From the NCBI GenBank assembly GCA_021199855.1, contig JAJQHD010000057.1:124001-188000 (forward strand): 64,000 bases of DNA, read 5' to 3'. Of the stretch, positions 45,154 to 52,165 are shown piece by piece. Below the pieces are notes generated by a model. It saw only the letters and a list, made by a program, of their open reading frames with translations, was not told where the DNA came from and did not search any database. The position numbers were made by a program, and so were the translations under genes. Positions within the stretch are counted from its first letter, which is position 1; each line of letters begins with the position of its first letter. The DNA comes from Oscillospiraceae bacterium (GTDB lineage Bacteria; Bacillota; Clostridia; Oscillospirales; Ruminococcaceae).

Positions 45154-46652
45154 CTAAGAGACTGAGAAAAATTGTAATCCTGCTTGTGGTTCTGGTTGTC
45201 CTCTGTGTGGCGACGGTTCTCGTGTCCTTTTATAACGAAAAGCAGGAGCAGATTCAGAACTCGAACGAAATAATTTTGTCTATCTCCACCGACAGCGTTT
45301 CTTCCGTATCCTGGGAAGTTGACGACACGACTCTCGGCTTTACTCTTGATTCGGAGACCGGCTCCTGGCTCTATGATGACGATTCTGGCTTCCCGACGAG
45401 CACCAGCGAAATTGAGAATCTACTCAGTATTTTTGAAGAGTACGAAGCCGACTTCATCATCGAAGAGGTTGACGACTACTCACAGTACGGTCTCGACGAC
45501 CCAGTTATGACTATAAACATAACTCTTGACGACGAAACAAGTTACGAGATAACTCTCGGCAACTTCTCGACCCTTGATAACGAGCGCTATATCTCAATCG
45601 GCGACGGAAACGTCTATCTTGCGGTTGTCGACCCGTATGACACCTACGACGTTGAGCTCAGCGACATGATTGAGTACGACACAATCGGCACGTTTACCGA
45701 AGCTGTTGAACTCACATTCACCGGCGTTGAGAACTACTCAATCTACTTTGAAGAGGACAGCACAAACACCTACTGCTCCGACGACACATATTTCGTCTCC
45801 GACAGCGACCTGCCGCTCGATACCGATAATATCGAGACATATCTCGGCTATATCCGCAACACGGGTTTGAGCACCTATGTGACCTATAACGCAACAGAGG
45901 ACGAGCTGGAGCTCTACGGCATGAACAATCCTGTATTGATTATCACAGTCGACTATCCCGTCACCGAAACTGACGACGATGGCGAGGAAGTCACCACCAC
46001 CGAGACTCTTACTCTCACGATAGGCGTCAATCAGGACGAACTCGCCGAAGCTCAGGAATCACTCGAAGACGGAGAAGAAGTCGACATCTCCAGCCTCAGC
46101 CTCTACGTCAGAGTCAACGACTCCCAGATTATCTATGAGCTCGCTTCGAACAGATATAACTATCTCATCGCCTGCTCATATGACGATTTCCGCCACGCCG
46201 AGGTCCTGACAGCCGACTATTCGAGCATCTATCAGCTCGACTTCACCATCGAGGACGTCACATACACCATCTATTCTGAGCTTTCAGACCTGGATGATGA
46301 GGAGTCCGACCGCGTCTACTATTACTACTACGACGGCGAAGTTGTCGACGCCAACATCCTTTCGGAGGACGACGACATCTCGAACTACCGAGTTGAAGTC
46401 GACATCGACGACATTGAAGATGCCATCGACGCGGTGACCGCTGAGAGCTACACCGACGAGGAAGCCGACGGCAAGCTCGAACTCAGCCTCACTGCCTATC
46501 TCGACAACGAGAACTACCCCGAAGTCACAGTAGACCTCTACCGCTACGACGGCACCTACTGCCTTGCAGTAATCAATGGCGAACCAACTTCACTAGTAAC
46601 CCGTTCGTCGGTAGTTGACCTAATCGAAACAATAAACTCAATAGTCCTCTGA
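45150..46652 (+). CDS. DUF4340 domain membrane-anchored protein
   Basis: 500 residues. N-terminal membrane helix (about 7-27) and a very acidic, Tyr/Asp/Ser-rich extracytoplasmic region. The repeating pattern of DUF4340 is visible: VSWEVDDTTLGFTLDSETGSWLYDDDSGFPTSTSEIENLLSIF, YGLDDPVMTINITLDDETSYEITLGN, and again LYGMNNPVLIITVDYPV. DUF4340 genes commonly follow GldG-like genes, so it is probably the fourth subunit of the complex. Fold beta-rich; partner outside the cell unknown. Confidence 0.86.
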   Translation: MTKRLRKIVILLVVLVVLCVATVLVSFYNEKQEQIQNSNEIILSISTDSVSSVSWEVDDTTLGFTLDSETGSWLYDDDSGFPTSTSEIENLLSIFEEYEADFIIEEVDDYSQYGLDDPVMTINITLDDETSYEITLGNFSTLDNERYISIGDGNVYLAVVDPYDTYDVELSDMIEYDTIGTFTEAVELTFTGVENYSIYFEEDSTNTYCSDDTYFVSDSDLPLDTDNIETYLGYIRNTGLSTYVTYNATEDELELYGMNNPVLIITVDYPVTETDDDGEEVTTTETLTLTIGVNQDELAEAQESLEDGEEVDISSLSLYVRVNDSQIIYELASNRYNYLIACSYDDFRHAEVLTADYSSIYQLDFTIEDVTYTIYSELSDLDDEESDRVYYYYYDGEVVDANILSEDDDISNYRVEVDIDDIEDAIDAVTAESYTDEEADGKLELSLTAYLDNENYPEVTVDLYRYDGTYCLAVINGEPTSLVTRSSVVDLIETINSIVL

Positions 46653-46658
46653 TATAAG

Positions 46659-46695
46659 AAATAGCAGCTCGCACTCAGCGAACTGCTATTTTTTT
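46659..46695. terminator. Terminator between the Gld-like operon and the uptake ABC operon
   Basis: Stem AAATAGCAG / CTGCTATTT followed by TTTTT. It stops the rightward Gld-like operon and overlaps the last codons of the leftward ATPase gene. Confidence 0.82.
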
Positions 46696-47241
46696 ATCTG
46701 CAAGCTCCAAAGCTTCTTTATCGTGCGCCGAATAGATAACCGGAATCCCAAGGCTTTTTATGAACCCCATGATTCTTGTCACTCTTTCAGAGTCAATCCC
46801 GGTGAACGGTTCATCGAGTAGAATCAGCTTTTTATGGCACACCTCCGCAAAAGCAAGGCACCTTGCAAGCGAAACCCTACGCTTCATGCCGCCCGATAGC
46901 TTGCTGGTAGGGGAGTGTGCCTCATTCTTGAGTTCAACAGCTCCGAGGTACTTCGTGACGTCTGTGCCCTTCGGCAGAACCGCCGCAAGCTGTCCCGAGA
47001 CATCAAGGCAGGGAAGAAGCCGATTTTCCTGAAACATGAAAGCTATGCCTCTTGGTACTTCGATGACGCCCGACTGCGGTTTTTCAAGCCCTGCAATCAG
47101 CCGGAGCAACGTCGTCTTCCCGCAACCGGATTCGCCGGAAATCGCAGTGATTCCACTGTCAGGAAGAGTGAGAGAAAAGTTCTCAAAAACGGTTTTCTCA
47201 CCATAAGAAAAGGATAAATTCTCAATTTTCAAGACTATCAC
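46675..47241 (-). CDS. ABC uptake transporter ATPase (SsuB/TauB-like)
   Basis: 188 residues, short for the nitrate/sulfonate/taurine-type ATPases (about 240-260), so the C-terminal helical part is reduced. Motifs: Walker A GESGCGKTT, Q-loop FMFQENRLLPCLDV, signature LSGGMKRRVSLAR, Walker B LILLDEPFTGID, and switch YSAHDKEA. It overlaps the permease gene by 20 bases. Last gene of the leftward uptake operon. Confidence 0.88.
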   Translation of the reverse strand: MIVLKIENLSFSYGEKTVFENFSLTLPDSGITAISGESGCGKTTLLRLIAGLEKPQSGVIEVPRGIAFMFQENRLLPCLDVSGQLAAVLPKGTDVTKYLGAVELKNEAHSPTSKLSGGMKRRVSLARCLAFAEVCHKKLILLDEPFTGIDSERVTRIMGFIKSLGIPVIYSAHDKEALELADKKIAVR

Positions 47242-47992
47242 CGACTTTCTTGTCTCTCAGAATGAGAAAAATCAGCTTTTCGAGAATCAGCGACAGAAGT
47301 ACAACCGTAATCGTCCAGGTGAACAGTGACGGCGTTTCAAGGTAAATCTTCGAGTAGTAAACCTGCGAGCCGACGGCGTTTTTGGGAAGGCACAAGACCT
47401 CCGCCGCAACTCCCGATTTCCACGCAAGCCCGACGCAATTCCTGATTCCGCCGACCAGGTTCGGCTTGACCGACGGAAGATATATCCGCCTGATTTTTGA
47501 AAGAGTGCTCATCTCGTAGCAGTCCGCCATTTCGAGAAGCTCATGGTCGACCGACTTAATCCCGACCGACACGCTTTCCCACATGACCGGCATAACCATC
47601 AGCCCGGAAATCACCGCCGGAACCGCACCTTTTCTAATCCATAAGAGAACGAGAATAATAAAGCTCGCCACGGGAACCGCCCGGATAACCCGAAGGGCAG
47701 GGGAGACTATCATGTCGACGACCGAAAACCGGCAGGTAAGTGCCGCTAAGAGTATTCCCAACAGCCCTCCCAAAATCGCACCGACAAAAATCCGGAGCAG
47801 GCTCATCCCAGCCGCCATCCAGAAGTCGGACGTGGCGACGAGTTCGCAAAATCTCTTTAATACTGCAACCGGCGTCGGGATAAGAAGCTCCTGCCCGACG
47901 ATGTTCGCGGCAATCTGCCAGACCGCAAGCCAGAAAACGGTCGGGAGGAGTATTCGGAGCACCCGATTATTTCGCAAAGTAGAAGTCTTCAT
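47222..47992 (-). CDS. ABC uptake transporter permease (SsuC/TauC-like)
   Basis: 256 residues with about six membrane helices; the inner-membrane EAA loop, which contacts the ATPase, is seen as LLEMADCYEMSTLSKIRRIYLPSVKPNLVGGIRNCVGLAWKSGVAAE. Start overlaps the 3' end of the binding-protein gene by 26 bases. The family moves aromatic or sulfonated compounds, nitrate, thiamine precursors and others; specificity comes from the binding protein. Confidence 0.88.
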   Translation of the reverse strand: MKTSTLRNNRVLRILLPTVFWLAVWQIAANIVGQELLIPTPVAVLKRFCELVATSDFWMAAGMSLLRIFVGAILGGLLGILLAALTCRFSVVDMIVSPALRVIRAVPVASFIILVLLWIRKGAVPAVISGLMVMPVMWESVSVGIKSVDHELLEMADCYEMSTLSKIRRIYLPSVKPNLVGGIRNCVGLAWKSGVAAEVLCLPKNAVGSQVYYSKIYLETPSLFTWTITVVLLSLILEKLIFLILRDKKVGDSLEN

Positions 47993-48941
47993 CGGGAATA
48001 GCTCCGCCTACTGACGAGGCGTTTGCGTTGTAGAGAACCGTGTAGTAAGGCTCAATCGTTGTCCTGATTTCGTCGCCGGTGATACAGCAGAGGTTGCAGT
48101 CGGGAATAGCCTTCTGCGCAACAGCGGATTTCGCTACTATTCCGTAAGTCTCGCAGAGCTCCGCGGCGTGCTCGACATTCGCCTGTACGTTCTCGATAGA
48201 CTCGGCATACTCTTCAAGGAACGCCTCAACCGCTTCCGGATTCTCCTCAGCAAATTCTGTTCTCACGACGACACAGCCCATCGTGAGCTCGCCCTCGTCG
48301 GTGACGTTGTTCCACTCTTCGGTAAGGTCGAGAGCGATTCTCACGTCCGAATTCTGAATCAACACGTTCGTGACAGCCGGAACGGGAAGCATACAGATTT
48401 CAGCTTCGCCCGATGCCATAAGAGTGACGAGGGCGCTGGAATCCATAAACTCAATAGTAACGTCGTTTTCCGGGTCGATGCCGTTCTCGGAAAGAATATA
48501 GTCGAGGACATATTCCGGGTTCGCACCCTGACCGGTGGCATAGATTGTCTTGCCTTTGAGGTCTTCAACACTCTGGATTGAATCGCCGTTTTCAAGGATA
48601 TAGAGAACTCCGTATGTGTTTAAAGCGCAAATCTGAACTCCGCCTTCGGTCTTGTTATAGAGAGTTGCGGCAAGATTTGTCGCAACTGCGGCAATGTCGT
48701 AATCACCATTAATAAGTCCGGCAGTCACATCGTCGTTCGCCGAGCTTACGGTGAAGTTATATGTGTTTGTGGTCTCGCCTGCGTCGTTTGCTTCCATAAG
48801 ATACACAGCGCCAATTCCGGTAGGACCCGAAAGCACGGCAATATTAATCTCCGTTCCGACTTCCTCACTCGAACAGCCCGAGAGCGCAAGAACGAGCATA
48901 AATGCAGTAATAAGTGCAATAATTTTTCTGAATTTAGTCAT
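47967..48941 (-). CDS. ABC transporter substrate-binding lipoprotein (SsuA/NMT1-like)
   Basis: 324 residues. Lipoprotein signal peptide with lipobox ALSGC (Cys about 23). Two-lobe binding protein: LSGPTGIGAVYLMEAND, GLINGDYDIAAVATNLAATLYNKTEGGVQICALNTYGVLYIL, SVEDLKGKTIYATGQGANPEYVLDYILSENGIDPENDVTIEFM. Such sequences are in the NMT1/SsuA class; the ligand is not evident. First gene of the transporter set, 15 bases after the Crp/Fnr gene, with which it is probably co-transcribed. Confidence 0.88.
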   Translation of the reverse strand: MTKFRKIIALITAFMLVLALSGCSSEEVGTEINIAVLSGPTGIGAVYLMEANDAGETTNTYNFTVSSANDDVTAGLINGDYDIAAVATNLAATLYNKTEGGVQICALNTYGVLYILENGDSIQSVEDLKGKTIYATGQGANPEYVLDYILSENGIDPENDVTIEFMDSSALVTLMASGEAEICMLPVPAVTNVLIQNSDVRIALDLTEEWNNVTDEGELTMGCVVVRTEFAEENPEAVEAFLEEYAESIENVQANVEHAAELCETYGIVAKSAVAQKAIPDCNLCCITGDEIRTTIEPYYTVLYNANASSVGGAIPDEDFYFAK

Positions 48942-48956
48942 GACAATTTCCTTTCT

Positions 48957-49595
48957 TTATGGCTGAGACAATTTTTCGGGGTCGAGAATCTGAACACCGT
49001 TTTTGTCTTTTCGGATGACTCCCGCCTCTTCAAGCTTCGTGAGCTCCCGATAGAGTGAAGCCCTCCCGATTCCGAGTCTTCCGGCAATTTCGGAGAAGTT
49101 GCAACCGGACACCTGTCCCTTGTCGTCGGCATTTTTCAGAAGAAACCTCGCCAACCGTTTTTCACTGCTGATTTCGCCCAGCGTGTCGACCTTCTCGGAC
49201 AAGAACCGAATCCGGGCTGAAAGATACCGGATGTAGTTCATCCTGATTCTCTCGTCCCGATTGATAAGCGTGAGGATTGCTTCCTGGCTGAAATAAAGAA
49301 CCTTAGCGGCAGTTTTCGCAGTCAGCGTGGAAGCATATTCCGGCTCATTATTGAAAAGTGCCGCCGCCCCGAAAAGAGAACCGACTGAGAGCTCGCTGAC
49401 CGAAAGCCTGCCCTTGGTAACGGCAATCTTTCCTGAGAGAACCACTCCCAACACCCGCCGGAACTTCTCCGGCGAAAAGATAATCTCGCCCTTCAAGTAT
49501 GACTTCTCCTCGCAGGAAAACTCCCGGATAATCTCTGAAATCTCATTCGTCGGAACTCCCTCGAAGAGAAAAGTCGACCCCAAAATCTCTGCCAT
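48957..49595 (-). CDS. Crp/Fnr family transcriptional regulator
   Basis: 212 residues. Cyclic-nucleotide-binding-like beta-roll (about 1-110: SYLKGEIIFSPEKFRRVLGVVLSGKIAV, SVGSLFGAAALFNNEPEYASTLTAKTAAKVLYFSQEAIL), long dimer helix (about 115-145), and a winged helix (GCNFSEIAGRLGIGRASLYRELTKLEEAGVIRKD). No Fnr-type N-terminal four-cysteine cluster, so it is not an oxygen-sensing Fnr; the ligand is unknown. The ATG at 49595 has AGGAAGAAG upstream; an in-frame ATG 14 codons earlier lies only about 13 bases after the transcription start and has no ribosome site. It precedes and probably controls the uptake ABC genes. Confidence 0.88.
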   Translation of the reverse strand: MAEILGSTFLFEGVPTNEISEIIREFSCEEKSYLKGEIIFSPEKFRRVLGVVLSGKIAVTKGRLSVSELSVGSLFGAAALFNNEPEYASTLTAKTAAKVLYFSQEAILTLINRDERIRMNYIRYLSARIRFLSEKVDTLGEISSEKRLARFLLKNADDKGQVSGCNFSEIAGRLGIGRASLYRELTKLEEAGVIRKDKNGVQILDPEKLSQP

Positions 49596-49656
49596 CTTCT
49601 TCCTACCAGCCAAAAAATCACCCCGTTTTTGTCTCATTTGATATAATTACGGGATG

Positions 49657-49685
49657 ATTATAGCACAAATACTAGGTTGTGTCAA
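49657..49685 (-). promoter_or_regulatory. Promoter of the Crp/Fnr-ABC operon
   Basis: Minus-strand TTGACA (49680-49685), 17-base spacer, TATAAT (49657-49662): full consensus. Confidence 0.85.
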
Positions 49686-49744
49686 GGACAAATCCGGATA
49701 AGAATAAATTGCTGTGATCAGAAATGTATAATAATATACTCTTA

Positions 49745-49773
49745 TTGATATAGGGCACAATTTGTGGTATCAT
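49745..49773 (+). promoter_or_regulatory. Promoter of the Rpn-type nuclease gene
   Basis: TTGATA (49745-49750), 17-base spacer, TATCAT (49768-49773). Confidence 0.65.
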
Positions 49774-49809
49774 TAAGTTGAAAGATGAACAGAGAGCAGG
49801 AAGTATCGT

Positions 49810-50607
49810 ATGTCTAATGGTGACTATATGTATGAGAGTGATTTGGAACGCATCAGTAAGTTACGGATATTCGATGATGATTTTCTTAAAGAAGTGTTTG
49901 ACGGAGATTGTGAATCTACTGAACTTGTCCTGAATATTGTTCTTGGAAGGGAAGACATTAAGGTCAAGAGCGTTATCGGTCAACGTGAAATCAAGGGAAT
50001 TGAAGGTCATTCTGTAAAGCTTGACATAATGGCAGAGGATAGCGACGGCAAGGCTTACGACATAGAGGTTCAGAGACAGGATAAAGGATTTCTTCCACTC
50101 AGAGCAAGGTACAACAGCAGTATGATGGATACGGTGTTGTTGCCTGCCGGAGCAGGATATGACAAGCTTATACCTACATATGTAATATTCTTTACTGAAA
50201 GTGATACGATTGGAGATAATCTCCCGCTACATCATTACGCAATGAGAGATGTCAATACAAACGATTTTCTCGGAGACGAAAGACATATAATATTTGTAAA
50301 TGGCAACAATAAAGACAAAAGTACTCCATTAGGAAAGCTTGTACATGATTTCAAATGTGCGTCAGCGGATGATATGTACTATCCGACGCTGGCAAATCGG
50401 GTGCGTCATTTCAAAGAATCAGAAGGAGGTATCGCACAGATGTGTAAATTGTTAGAAGACATGAGGAATGAAGCTTTAATTGTTGGTTACATTGAGGCTG
50501 CACGGTATTACGGAGCTACAGATGATGTCATTGCAAAAGACATTGTCAATAAGTACGGTATCACCGACGAGCAAGCCAGGAATTATATGCTTAAAAAAAG
50601 CGCTTGA
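49810..50607 (+). CDS. PD-(D/E)XK nuclease family protein of the Rpn/transposase-like group
   Basis: 265 residues. The nuclease core is visible: start region LRIFDDDFLKEVFDGDCESTELVLNIVLGR, then GHSVKLDIMAEDSDGKAYDIEVQRQD with the D...ExQ active-site pattern of the group (about residues 75-95), and RARYNSSMMDTVLLPAGAGYDKLIPTYVIFF. Members related to E. coli Rpn proteins are DNA endonucleases that promote RecA-independent recombination and some act in phage defence. It stands alone, with its own promoter and terminator, beside a toxin-antitoxin pair, which suits an accessory or defence-linked spot. Confidence 0.85.
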   Translation: MSNGDYMYESDLERISKLRIFDDDFLKEVFDGDCESTELVLNIVLGREDIKVKSVIGQREIKGIEGHSVKLDIMAEDSDGKAYDIEVQRQDKGFLPLRARYNSSMMDTVLLPAGAGYDKLIPTYVIFFTESDTIGDNLPLHHYAMRDVNTNDFLGDERHIIFVNGNNKDKSTPLGKLVHDFKCASADDMYYPTLANRVRHFKESEGGIAQMCKLLEDMRNEALIVGYIEAARYYGATDDVIAKDIVNKYGITDEQARNYMLKKSA

Positions 50608-50613
50608 ATTATT

Positions 50614-50645
50614 AAAACCCGTCACCTTATAAGATGGCGGGTTTT
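50614..50645. terminator. Terminator after the nuclease gene
   Basis: Stem AAAACCCG-TCA / TGG-CGGGTTTT, with A and T runs, 7 bases after the nuclease stop codon. Confidence 0.85.
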
Positions 50646-50665
50646 CTAATGCTGTAGAACTCAGC

Positions 50666-50746
50666 CTACCCCATCAGTCCATCCAGCAGAGGTTCCTGCT
50701 CATATGTGGCGATGGCGGGGCTTGTGAGTCCGTAAAAATATATCAT
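50666..50746 (-). CDS. Possible 26-residue peptide
   Basis: A minus-strand ATG with AAAGGA 10 bases upstream opens a 26-codon frame starting MIYFYGLTSPAIATYEQ and ending DGLMG. No family is recognised. The stretch 50608-51021 has no normal-size gene; it holds two such tiny frames, both with ribosome sites and both on the strand of the toxin-antitoxin genes. Could be a real small protein, a remnant of a longer gene, or chance. Confidence 0.35.
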   Translation of the reverse strand: MIYFYGLTSPAIATYEQEPLLDGLMG

Positions 50747-50856
50747 TATGAATTAGTCCTTTCAAATACAGATTCCCGAATCAACAGATTGCGAACCAGT
50801 CGCAAACTGCTCAAAAACCTGTTTTTAGGGAGCTAATCACGCATCATTCGGGGTAG

Positions 50857-50934
50857 CTAATGGTGAGACGCTCCCGGATGCGTACTGGAGTTCAAAGAAC
50901 TAATATTAATCTTGACGGATGTTTTTGTTTTCAT
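50857..50934 (-). CDS. Possible 25-residue Ser/Thr/His-rich peptide
   Basis: A minus-strand ATG with a strong GAAAGGAG site 8 bases upstream opens a 25-codon frame, MKTKTSVKINISSLN continuing with a Ser/Thr stretch and ending HPGASHH. A hairpin GTTTTCA / TGAAAAC sits just before the ribosome site. It follows the antitoxin gene by 87 bases. It could be a secreted or modified peptide precursor or a leader; no processing gene is adjacent on this strand. Confidence 0.4.
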   Translation of the reverse strand: MKTKTSVKINISSLNSSTHPGASHH

Positions 50935-50950
50935 AATAAAGACTCCTTTC

Positions 50951-50998
50951 GTTTTCACCGCCCGATGAAAACCACCGGTCGTCACTTAATTAGTGTCA
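50951..50998 (-). promoter_or_regulatory. Hairpin and palindrome before the small Ser/Thr/His-rich ORF
   Basis: GTTTTCA (50951-50957) and TGAAAAC (50966-50972) form a 7-base stem directly upstream of the GAAAGGAG site. An 18-base near-perfect palindrome GTCACTTAATTAGTGTCA lies at 50981-50998, overlapping a TTGACA on the minus strand that lacks a matching -10 box. This could be an operator or a transcription-end signal of the antitoxin gene. Confidence 0.45.
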
Positions 50999-51021
50999 AT
51001 TTTCGGTAAAAAAGTTGCAAT

Positions 51022-51318
51022 TCACACCCTGTCGACGGGCACAAATTTTATTTCCATCCTCATTCCAAGACCTTCCGCAAGCCTTTGAAGAGTTCTGAGC
51101 GAAGGATTGCCATTGCCCTGTTCAAGCTTGCTGATGTCACTCTGATTGATTCCGGTGCGCCTGGAGAGCTCCTGCTGTGTGATTCCGGACTCATTTCTAG
51201 CCTTAATCAAAGCCCTTTTAATCTCATATTCCGATTCCAGCGCATCATACTCCGCTTTAACCTCGGGGTCTTTAAGCTGTTCGGCTAAAAAGTCCTTGTA
51301 ATTTGTATATTCATTCAT
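51022..51318 (-). CDS. XRE-family antitoxin (HigA-like)
   Basis: 98 residues. The C-terminal half is an XRE helix-turn-helix: ALIKARNESGITQQELSRRTGINQSDISKLEQGNGNPSLRTLQRLAEGLGM. The N-terminal half (YTNYKDFLAEQLKDPEVKAEYDALESEYEIKRAL) is the common HigA-type region. It overlaps the toxin gene by 4 bases and follows it, the toxin-first order of higBA. It should neutralise the toxin and repress the shared promoter. Confidence 0.88.
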   Translation of the reverse strand: MNEYTNYKDFLAEQLKDPEVKAEYDALESEYEIKRALIKARNESGITQQELSRRTGINQSDISKLEQGNGNPSLRTLQRLAEGLGMRMEIKFVPVDRV

Positions 51319-51665
51319 TTCTGATTCTCCTCCCTGTTCAAGAAATCTGACCGATATCTCTTGGCTCGTTCAATTACATTTGTAGGTGTTTTCTGACTTT
51401 TCTTTATGAAGCCGTTTGTAAGCACTGCTTTGTCTCCGACATAGAAGAAGTACAAAACTCTCGAAATATCGTTGCCCTGTTGTATTCTCAACTCGAAAAT
51501 TCCATCACCGAGTGATTTTGAATCTGGTTCTCTTAACATATGTCCGAACTCTGAAAGCAGGTCGATGCTCCGGTAAACCCTTGCTCTCATTTTCGGCTCT
51601 AAGTCAAGGATAAACTCCTTCACCGGCTCTTCGCCATCTGATGTTTTATAAAATATTATGTCCAT
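51315..51665 (-). CDS. RelE/HigB-like toxin (Gp49 family)
   Basis: 116 residues. Blocks MDIIFYKTSDGEEPVKEFILDLEPKMRARVYRSIDLL, FELRIQQGNDISRVLYFFYVGDKAVLTNGFIKKSQKTP and the basic C-terminus match the Gp49/HigB branch of RelE toxins, which cut mRNA in the ribosome. The ATG at 51665 is preferred to a GTG four codons earlier because AGGACGG precedes it. It is the first gene of the pair, with its own consensus-like promoter. Confidence 0.88.
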   Translation of the reverse strand: MDIIFYKTSDGEEPVKEFILDLEPKMRARVYRSIDLLSEFGHMLREPDSKSLGDGIFELRIQQGNDISRVLYFFYVGDKAVLTNGFIKKSQKTPTNVIERAKRYRSDFLNREENQK

Positions 51666-51703
51666 CCGTCCTGCCACCTTGCTTATTTGTTTTATCCCAT
51701 ATC

Positions 51704-51732
51704 AGTATAACATGTGCCCTGAAATTTGTCAA
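51704..51732 (-). promoter_or_regulatory. Promoter of the toxin-antitoxin pair
   Basis: Minus-strand TTGACA (51727-51732), 17-base spacer, TATACT (51704-51709). Confidence 0.82.
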
Positions 51733-51811
51733 GCAATATTTTTAGCATTGATTCCTCACGCGCATCTCAAAAAAATTTTTCCTTCCCCGCAAAAAATTTT
51801 TCAAAAACCCC

Positions 51812-51840
51812 TTGACAACCCCCATAAAGTGTACTATAAT
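51812..51840 (+). promoter_or_regulatory. Consensus promoter of the RiPP-like peptide operon
   Basis: TTGACA (51812-51817), 17-base spacer, TATAAT (51835-51840). Transcription would begin near 51847, leaving a leader of about 186 bases before the peptide ATG. Confidence 0.88.
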
Positions 51841-51848
51841 AAAGATAC

Positions 51849-52032
51849 GTTGTGGAAGAGATAATAAAAACCCAACCACAATATTCATTTCGGGGGGGTA
51901 CTGGTTCCTGCGGAAAATTTTTCCGAAGAATCACCTGCCCATTCCAAACCTCCGGACACTATCAAACAAGTGCAACGGAGGATTTTTAATACCTGTTTTC
52001 CTCCAAAGCGCAAAACTAAGGAGGAATTTTTT
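51849..52032 (+). promoter_or_regulatory. Structured leader RNA with alternating anti-SD and SD segments
   Basis: Four segments can pair in two exclusive ways. Segment 1 CCTCCG (51949-51954) pairs with segment 2 CGGAGG (51976-51981), with inner CACT/AGTG, followed by ATTTTTAAT, which resembles a terminator. Segment 3 TTCCTCC (51998-52004) pairs with segment 4 GGAGGAA (52020-52026), which is the ribosome site of the peptide gene and is followed by TTTTTT. Instead, segment 2 can pair with segment 3, freeing the ribosome site. Two further hairpins lie upstream (TTGTGG/CCACAA at 51850-51881; CGGAAA/TTTCCG at 51911-51925), and a G7 tract at 51892-51898. This fits a riboswitch or attenuator; the ligand is unknown. 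Between 51678 and 52032 there is no gene. Confidence 0.6.
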
Positions 52033-52152
52033 ATGGATAAAGTGTATGAGGAACCGAAATTTGTAATTATAAAATATTCAGCAAATGACATGGTTTATGC
52101 GGACGTCAGCTCCGGAGGCGGTGGCGCAAGCAGTGATTTTGAGTGGAGTTAA
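52033..52152 (+). CDS. RiPP-like precursor peptide with YxxP leader motif and C-terminal Ser
   Basis: 39 residues with AAGGAGG 8 bases before the ATG. The start MDKVYEEPKF holds a YxxPxF motif at residues 5-10, like the YxxP leader motif bound by PqqD-like B1 proteins of lasso peptides. The end is SSGGGGASSDFEWS: read as a lasso-type core from the first Gly, an Asp falls at core position 8, where a ring could close, and the last residue is Ser, the residue phosphorylated by lasso-linked HPrK-like kinases. The kinase gene begins 13 bases later. No cyclase, protease or B1 gene is nearby, so whether it is cyclised here is unknown. Confidence 0.7.
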   Translation: MDKVYEEPKFVIIKYSANDMVYADVSSGGGGASSDFEWS

Positions 52153-52165
52153 CTGTTAGCTAGGC

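Noticed and set aside
51812..52066. Open frames across the peptide leader starting at the TTGACA box
   Set aside because: They begin inside the promoter, lack ribosome sites, and encode low-complexity sequence; the region behaves as a leader RNA.
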